From the NCBI GenBank assembly GCA_946998935.1, contig CAMQBE010000033.1, positions 1-6,580 of the forward strand: a stretch of 6,580 nucleotides of DNA, read 5' to 3'. This document shows positions 6,193-6,580 of this stretch, piece by piece. A program made the position numbers and the translations under genes. Position 1 is the first letter of the stretch, and each line of letters opens with the position of its first letter. Source of the stretch: an uncultured Mycoplasma sp. GTDB taxonomy: Bacteria; Bacillota_I; Bacilli_A; Mycoplasmatales; Metamycoplasmataceae. Below the pieces are notes generated by a model that ran no database searches, was not told where the DNA came from, and saw only the letters and a program-made list of their open reading frames with translations.

Positions 6193-6580
6193 TTATATTG
6201 CTACAACTCAATATCCTTTTTTGTCGCTGCCTATTCTTTTAATAATGTTCTTTTCTTTTAACGACTTAAATGTTCTAAAAATTGTTTTTGTTGAAACTTT
6301 AAGCTTTTCAGAAAGTTTTTTGGCTGTAATATCTGGGTCTTCTTTTAATATTTCAGTGACATAAACTTCATTTTCATCAAGTTTAATTTTTTCAGTTTCA
6401 GTAGTTTTGTCCAATAATAGAGTTCTTTGTATGTTAAAAGTAACTTTGTTAGGTTCTAGTTTATTAGTTATAACAATATTATTTTCTTTAGCTTCGGCAT
6501 ATGCAGATTTCAAACCATACCCTTCAGATTCCGCCAAACCCGTCTTCCCTAAAAAGTTCAAAATAGATGGGTTAAATTTG
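6193..6580 (-). CDS. AlbA_2/HATPase_c_4-type putative transcriptional regulator, C-terminal part
   Basis: Only the last 128 residues are in the window; the frame is open to the right-hand edge and stops at TAA 6193-6195. The visible start has NPSI, followed by G-L-A-E-S-E-G-Y-G. This fits the NPxI...GxxExxGxG signature of the ATPase-like domain (HATPase_c_4) found after the AlbA_2 domain in proteins annotated as RecG-like or putative DNA-binding transcriptional regulators. The C-terminal 55 residues (bases 6372-6208) form a clear winged helix-turn-helix: DITAKKLSEKLKVSTKTIF is the helix pair and KEKNIIKRIGSDKKGYW the wing. The Trp before VVAI is TGA 6208-6210, so stopping there would lose the end. 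A terminator and 161 bases separate it from the phosphatase gene. Its target is unknown; regulation of the neighbour is only a possibility. Confidence 0.72.

Noticed and set aside
4923..6364. Plus-strand ORFs at 4923-5114, 5673-5885 and 6170-6364
   Set aside because: They lie opposite the second phosphatase and the regulator gene, whose conserved motifs are clear on the minus strand.

Overview
The window reads as a low-GC mollicute chromosome (mycoplasma, probably of the hominis group). UGA must be read as Trp throughout. SSB, the Sua5-like protein and both acid phosphatases would otherwise be cut at conserved Trp positions. Examples are SSB codon 48 and W57, W64 and W69 of the Sua5 protein. 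The compact ssb-rpsR layout, the lysine-rich ribosomal-protein tails and the many lipoproteins also fit mycoplasmas. The species cannot be fixed from the sequence alone.

Left part, plus strand. Positions 1-1155 hold the conserved rpsF (3' end only) - ssb - rpsR operon, closed by a perfect 20-bp palindromic terminator. Next comes an unrecognised cysteine-rich gene (from 1214) whose reading frame breaks near 1651. Adding one T to a T4 run restores one long product and a CxxC pair. The second frame then runs without a stop into a Sua5/YrdC-type gene (tRNA threonylcarbamoyladenosine pathway), which has its own Shine-Dalgarno and ATG at 2242. A hairpin at the convergent junction (2702-2730) ends this side.

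Right part, minus strand. Reading from 6580 downward, there is first the C-terminal end of an AlbA_2/HATPase_c_4-type putative transcriptional regulator with a winged helix-turn-helix. Two tandem lipoprotein acid phosphatases of the e(P4) family (HAD superfamily) follow. The upstream copy (484 aa) has a short coiled-coil N-terminal region. The downstream copy (555 aa) has two Lipoprotein_17-like repeats between its lipobox and the phosphatase domain. Each phosphatase gene has its own promoter-like region, and terminators separate the three minus-strand units. The phosphatases probably work at the outer face of the membrane, releasing nucleosides or NAD precursors from phosphorylated nutrients, which suits an organism that scavenges nucleotides.

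I see no CRISPR array, tRNA, rRNA or insertion sequence. The most unusual points are the frameshifted gene fused in frame to the Sua5 ORF, the repeat-phosphatase fusion, the diverged motif II of the second phosphatase, and a near-concentric nested dyad overlapping that gene's putative -35 box.
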